Source of the DNA: Paracoccaceae bacterium
GTDB taxonomy: Bacteria > Pseudomonadota > Alphaproteobacteria > Rhodobacterales > Rhodobacteraceae
Reading direction: 5' to 3'
NCBI GenBank assembly: GCA_007123625.1
Contig: SKKS01000212.1
Span: 1-7,222 of the forward strand
DNA length: 7,222 nt
Within the stretch, counting starts at the first letter, position 1; each line of letters starts with the position of its first letter. The notes under the pieces were generated by a model. The model was not told the DNA's origin. It was given only the letters and a program-made list of their open reading frames with translations, and ran no database searches. This document shows, one piece after another, positions 5,465 through 7,222 of the stretch. Both the position numbers and the translations under genes were made by a program.

Positions 5465-6838
5465 ATGCACAGCCTTCGAACATATGTCGCCGATGCCCGG
5501 CTGGTGCTGGTGCTGGGGCTGCCCCTTGCAGGCAGCCATCTGGCGCAATTCGCGCTGCAGATCTCCGACACGGTGATGCTGGGCTGGTACGGGGTTACCG
5601 ACCTTGCCGCCGGCGTGCTGGGGGCGACGGTGTTCTTTACCCTGTTCATTCTGGGTAGCGGGATCGCCAACGCGGTCATGCCAATGGTCGCCACCGCCGC
5701 CGCATCGGGCGACGACACCGAAGTGCGCCGCGCCACGCGCATGGGGCTGTGGCTGTCGGTGGCCTTCGGGCTGGCGGTGATGCCGCTTCTTTGGTGGTCC
5801 GAGCCGATCCTGCTGGCGATGGCGCAACCCGCCGATGTTGCCGCGCTAACCCGCGAATATCTGCAGATCCTGGCTTTTGCGATGGTGCCTGCGCTGGTGG
5901 TGATGGTGCTCAAATGCTACCTGGCGGCGCTCGAGCGGACACAGGTGGTGCTGTGGGTCACGGTGGCGGCCGTATTCGTGAATGTCGCCGTGAACTGGGT
6001 GTTCATCTTCGGCAATCTTGGCGCTCCGGCGATGGGGGTCAAGGGCGCGGCGATCGCGACGATCATTGTGCAGGTGGTCTCGGCGCTGGCACTGATGGCT
6101 TATTGCGGGTGGCTGCCGGCGCTGCGTCGCTACACGCTCTGGGCGCGTTTCTGGCGGCCGGACTGGGGGGCGATGGGGCAGGTCTGGCGGCTTGGATGGC
6201 CCATCGGGATCGCGCTGGTGGCCGAGGCGGGGCTGTTCGCGGCAACGGCGGTGATGATGGGCTGGTTCGGCACGCGCGAGCTGGCCGCACACGGGATCGC
6301 ACTGGAAATCACGGCGGCGTTCTTCATGATCCATCTGGGCCTGTCCAACGCGGCCACCGTCGTGGTGGGGCGCGCACGCGGGCGCGGCGATCAGGCGGCG
6401 CTGCGGCGCGGGGCGCACGCAGCGGTTGCCGTGTCGCTGGCCTTTGCCGTAGTCGCGATGGTCGTCTATCTGCTGTTTGCCGCGCCGATGGTGGGGTTGT
6501 TCCTGGCGCCCGATGATCCTGAACGCGCGGTGATCGTACCGCTTGGGGTGTCGCTGCTGGTGGTTGCTGCGTTTTTCCAGGTGGCGGATTCGGCGCAGGT
6601 AATGGCCATGGGGCTGCTGCGCGGGGTCAAGGACACGCGCGCGCCTATGTATATCGCGGCCGGCAGCTACTGGATCGCCGGTCTGGGAACAAGTTATGTT
6701 CTGGGATTCACGCTGGGCCTCGGGCCACAAGGGATCTGGTTCGGGCTGGTGATCGGGCTGACGCTGGCGGCGGTGCTGCTGATGCTGCGGTTCTGGCGCG
6801 GGGCGGGGCGCGCGGACGGCGCTTTGGCCCCGGCCTGA
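5465..6838 (+). CDS. MATE family (NorM-type) multidrug efflux transporter
   Basis: This 457-residue inner-membrane antiporter is predicted to export drugs or toxic organic cations in exchange for Na+ or H+. It has the length and about twelve hydrophobic segments normal for MATE proteins, in two six-helix halves joined by a loop near residues 215-240. The N-terminal LGLPLAGSHLAQFALQISDT is typical of the family. The membrane acidic residues important in Vibrio cholerae NorM (Asp36, Glu255, Asp371) appear to have counterparts here: Asp35 (ISDTVMLG), Glu254 (VAEAGLF) and Asp375 (QVADSAQV). That points to a functional NorM-like pump. The start at 5465 is chosen because MHSLRTYV leads directly into helix 1; its ribosome-binding site is poor (AGGG only 3 bases away). 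An ATG at 5423 would add 14 residues, also without a good site. The stop codon directly abuts the end of an insertion sequence, yet the protein is not visibly truncated. The substrate is unknown. Confidence 0.94.
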   Translation: MHSLRTYVADARLVLVLGLPLAGSHLAQFALQISDTVMLGWYGVTDLAAGVLGATVFFTLFILGSGIANAVMPMVATAAASGDDTEVRRATRMGLWLSVAFGLAVMPLLWWSEPILLAMAQPADVAALTREYLQILAFAMVPALVVMVLKCYLAALERTQVVLWVTVAAVFVNVAVNWVFIFGNLGAPAMGVKGAAIATIIVQVVSALALMAYCGWLPALRRYTLWARFWRPDWGAMGQVWRLGWPIGIALVAEAGLFAATAVMMGWFGTRELAAHGIALEITAAFFMIHLGLSNAATVVVGRARGRGDQAALRRGAHAAVAVSLAFAVVAMVVYLLFAAPMVGLFLAPDDPERAVIVPLGVSLLVVAAFFQVADSAQVMAMGLLRGVKDTRAPMYIAAGSYWIAGLGTSYVLGFTLGLGPQGIWFGLVIGLTLAAVLLMLRFWRGAGRADGALAPA

Positions 6839-7222
6839 GAGTCTGATTCAAACCTTTTGTTTGAGGATCATCGGGATGCGAGCAGGCGTGTCATGCGTCT
6901 GATATGCGCGACGAGCAGCCAGGCCTCTGCGCTGGCGATGGACTTTTCCCAGTCCTTCGACAGTCTGCGGCACCGGCGGCCCGGCCAGGCGAGGGTGCGC
7001 GCGACCACCCAGCGCCGGGGGAGGATTTCGAATCCTTCGACCGTGTCGGAGCGTTTGACGATCTGGACGGTCCAGCGTCCGAAAGCTCGCAAGGCTTCCC
7101 TGAGTTTGGGCCCGGCATAGCCGCCATCGGCAAAGAGAGGGCGCAAGAGGGGATATCGCGCGGCCCCCTCTTTCAGAACATCCGGTGCGCCGTCGCGATC
7201 CTGAATCCCGGCGCTGTGCACC
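6839..7222 (-). mobile_element. IS5-family insertion sequence, one end, truncated by the window
   Basis: An IS5-type transposase reading toward the MATE gene marks this as an insertion sequence. Its end is placed at 6839, where GAGTCTGATTCAAACC begins directly after TGA. That looks like the terminal inverted repeat of an IS1031-type element, whose members duplicate a TNA target, and TGA fits TNA. A subterminal palindrome, TCAAAC-ctttt-GTTTGA (6848-6864), lies between the tip and the transposase stop. The other end is outside the window, so the boundary and subgroup are inferred. Confidence 0.75.
6868..7222 (-). CDS. IS5-family transposase, C-terminal part, active-site Glu missing
   Basis: This is the C-terminal 117 residues of a DDE transposase; the N-terminal part lies beyond the window. 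The codon at 7221-7219 is GTG inside VHSAGIQDRDGA, a conserved internal segment, not a start. The second catalytic Asp is present in FADGGYAG (codon 7126-7128). The region that normally reads PRRWVVERTFAWLGRCRRLAKDWE reads PRRWVVARTLAWPGRRCRRL then SKDWE here. The catalytic Glu of the R-x3-E signature is Ala (codon 7000-7002, GCG), and one extra Arg follows Gly. The tail KSIASAEAWLLVAHIRRMTRLLA is otherwise typical. By established DDE chemistry this copy should be unable to transpose by itself, though a functional copy elsewhere could mobilise it. It converges with the MATE gene, stop codons 29 bases apart. Confidence 0.88.
   Translation of the reverse strand, partial: VHSAGIQDRDGAPDVLKEGAARYPLLRPLFADGGYAGPKLREALRAFGRWTVQIVKRSDTVEGFEILPRRWVVARTLAWPGRRCRRLSKDWEKSIASAEAWLLVAHIRRMTRLLASR

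Noticed and set aside
5060..5913. Minus-strand open frames of about 255-263 residues crossing the MATE start
   Set aside because: They are shadows of the MATE gene with His/Gln/Arg-rich composition, no family match and no ribosome-binding site.
1..7222. CRISPR array, tRNA, rRNA, riboswitch or phage-defence system
   Set aside because: I saw no regularly spaced direct repeats, no cloverleaf or conserved riboswitch core, and no nuclease, toxin-antitoxin or reverse-transcriptase genes.

Overview
This is high-GC DNA (strong G/C bias at third codon positions) with gene content and protein signatures typical of an alphaproteobacterium, most likely the Rhodobacteraceae / Roseobacter group. That placement rests on the style of the GabD, MATE and DUF418 proteins. 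No rRNA or other phylogenetic marker is present, so it is an inference.

Layout from left to right. Positions 1-325 hold no intact gene. They contain a perfect 14-bp inverted repeat (21-57) and a short stretch (about 193-261) that may be the decayed tail of an IS5-type transposase. From 1882 down to 326 on the minus strand lies a diguanylate cyclase with a LOV-like PAS domain, a GAF domain and a GGDEF domain (motif GGEEF). A divergent intergenic region of 199 bp separates it from gabD (2082-3560, plus strand), an NAD(P)+-dependent succinate-semialdehyde dehydrogenase. After a 177-bp gap with nested hairpins comes a DUF418 multipass membrane protein (3738-4907). The next 557 bp to the MATE gene contain several hairpins and one plausible small basic protein gene (5091-5222) with a good ribosome-binding site. 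A NorM-type MATE efflux pump follows (5465-6838). Immediately after its stop codon begins the end of an IS5-family insertion sequence, whose transposase (minus strand) runs out of the window at the right edge.

The genes do not form one pathway. The cyclase makes c-di-GMP in response to an unknown signal. GabD finishes GABA / 4-hydroxybutyrate breakdown into the TCA cycle. The MATE pump exports drugs or toxic cations. DUF418 has no assigned function. This looks like ordinary accessory chromosome with mobile-element scars on one or both sides. I see no convincing new multi-gene system. The points most worth checking are the small ORF at 5091, the loss of the catalytic Glu in the IS transposase, the exact abutment of the IS on the MATE stop codon, the Cys-less LOV-like domain with no I-site in the cyclase, and an Arg in place of the usual cofactor-binding Lys in GabD.
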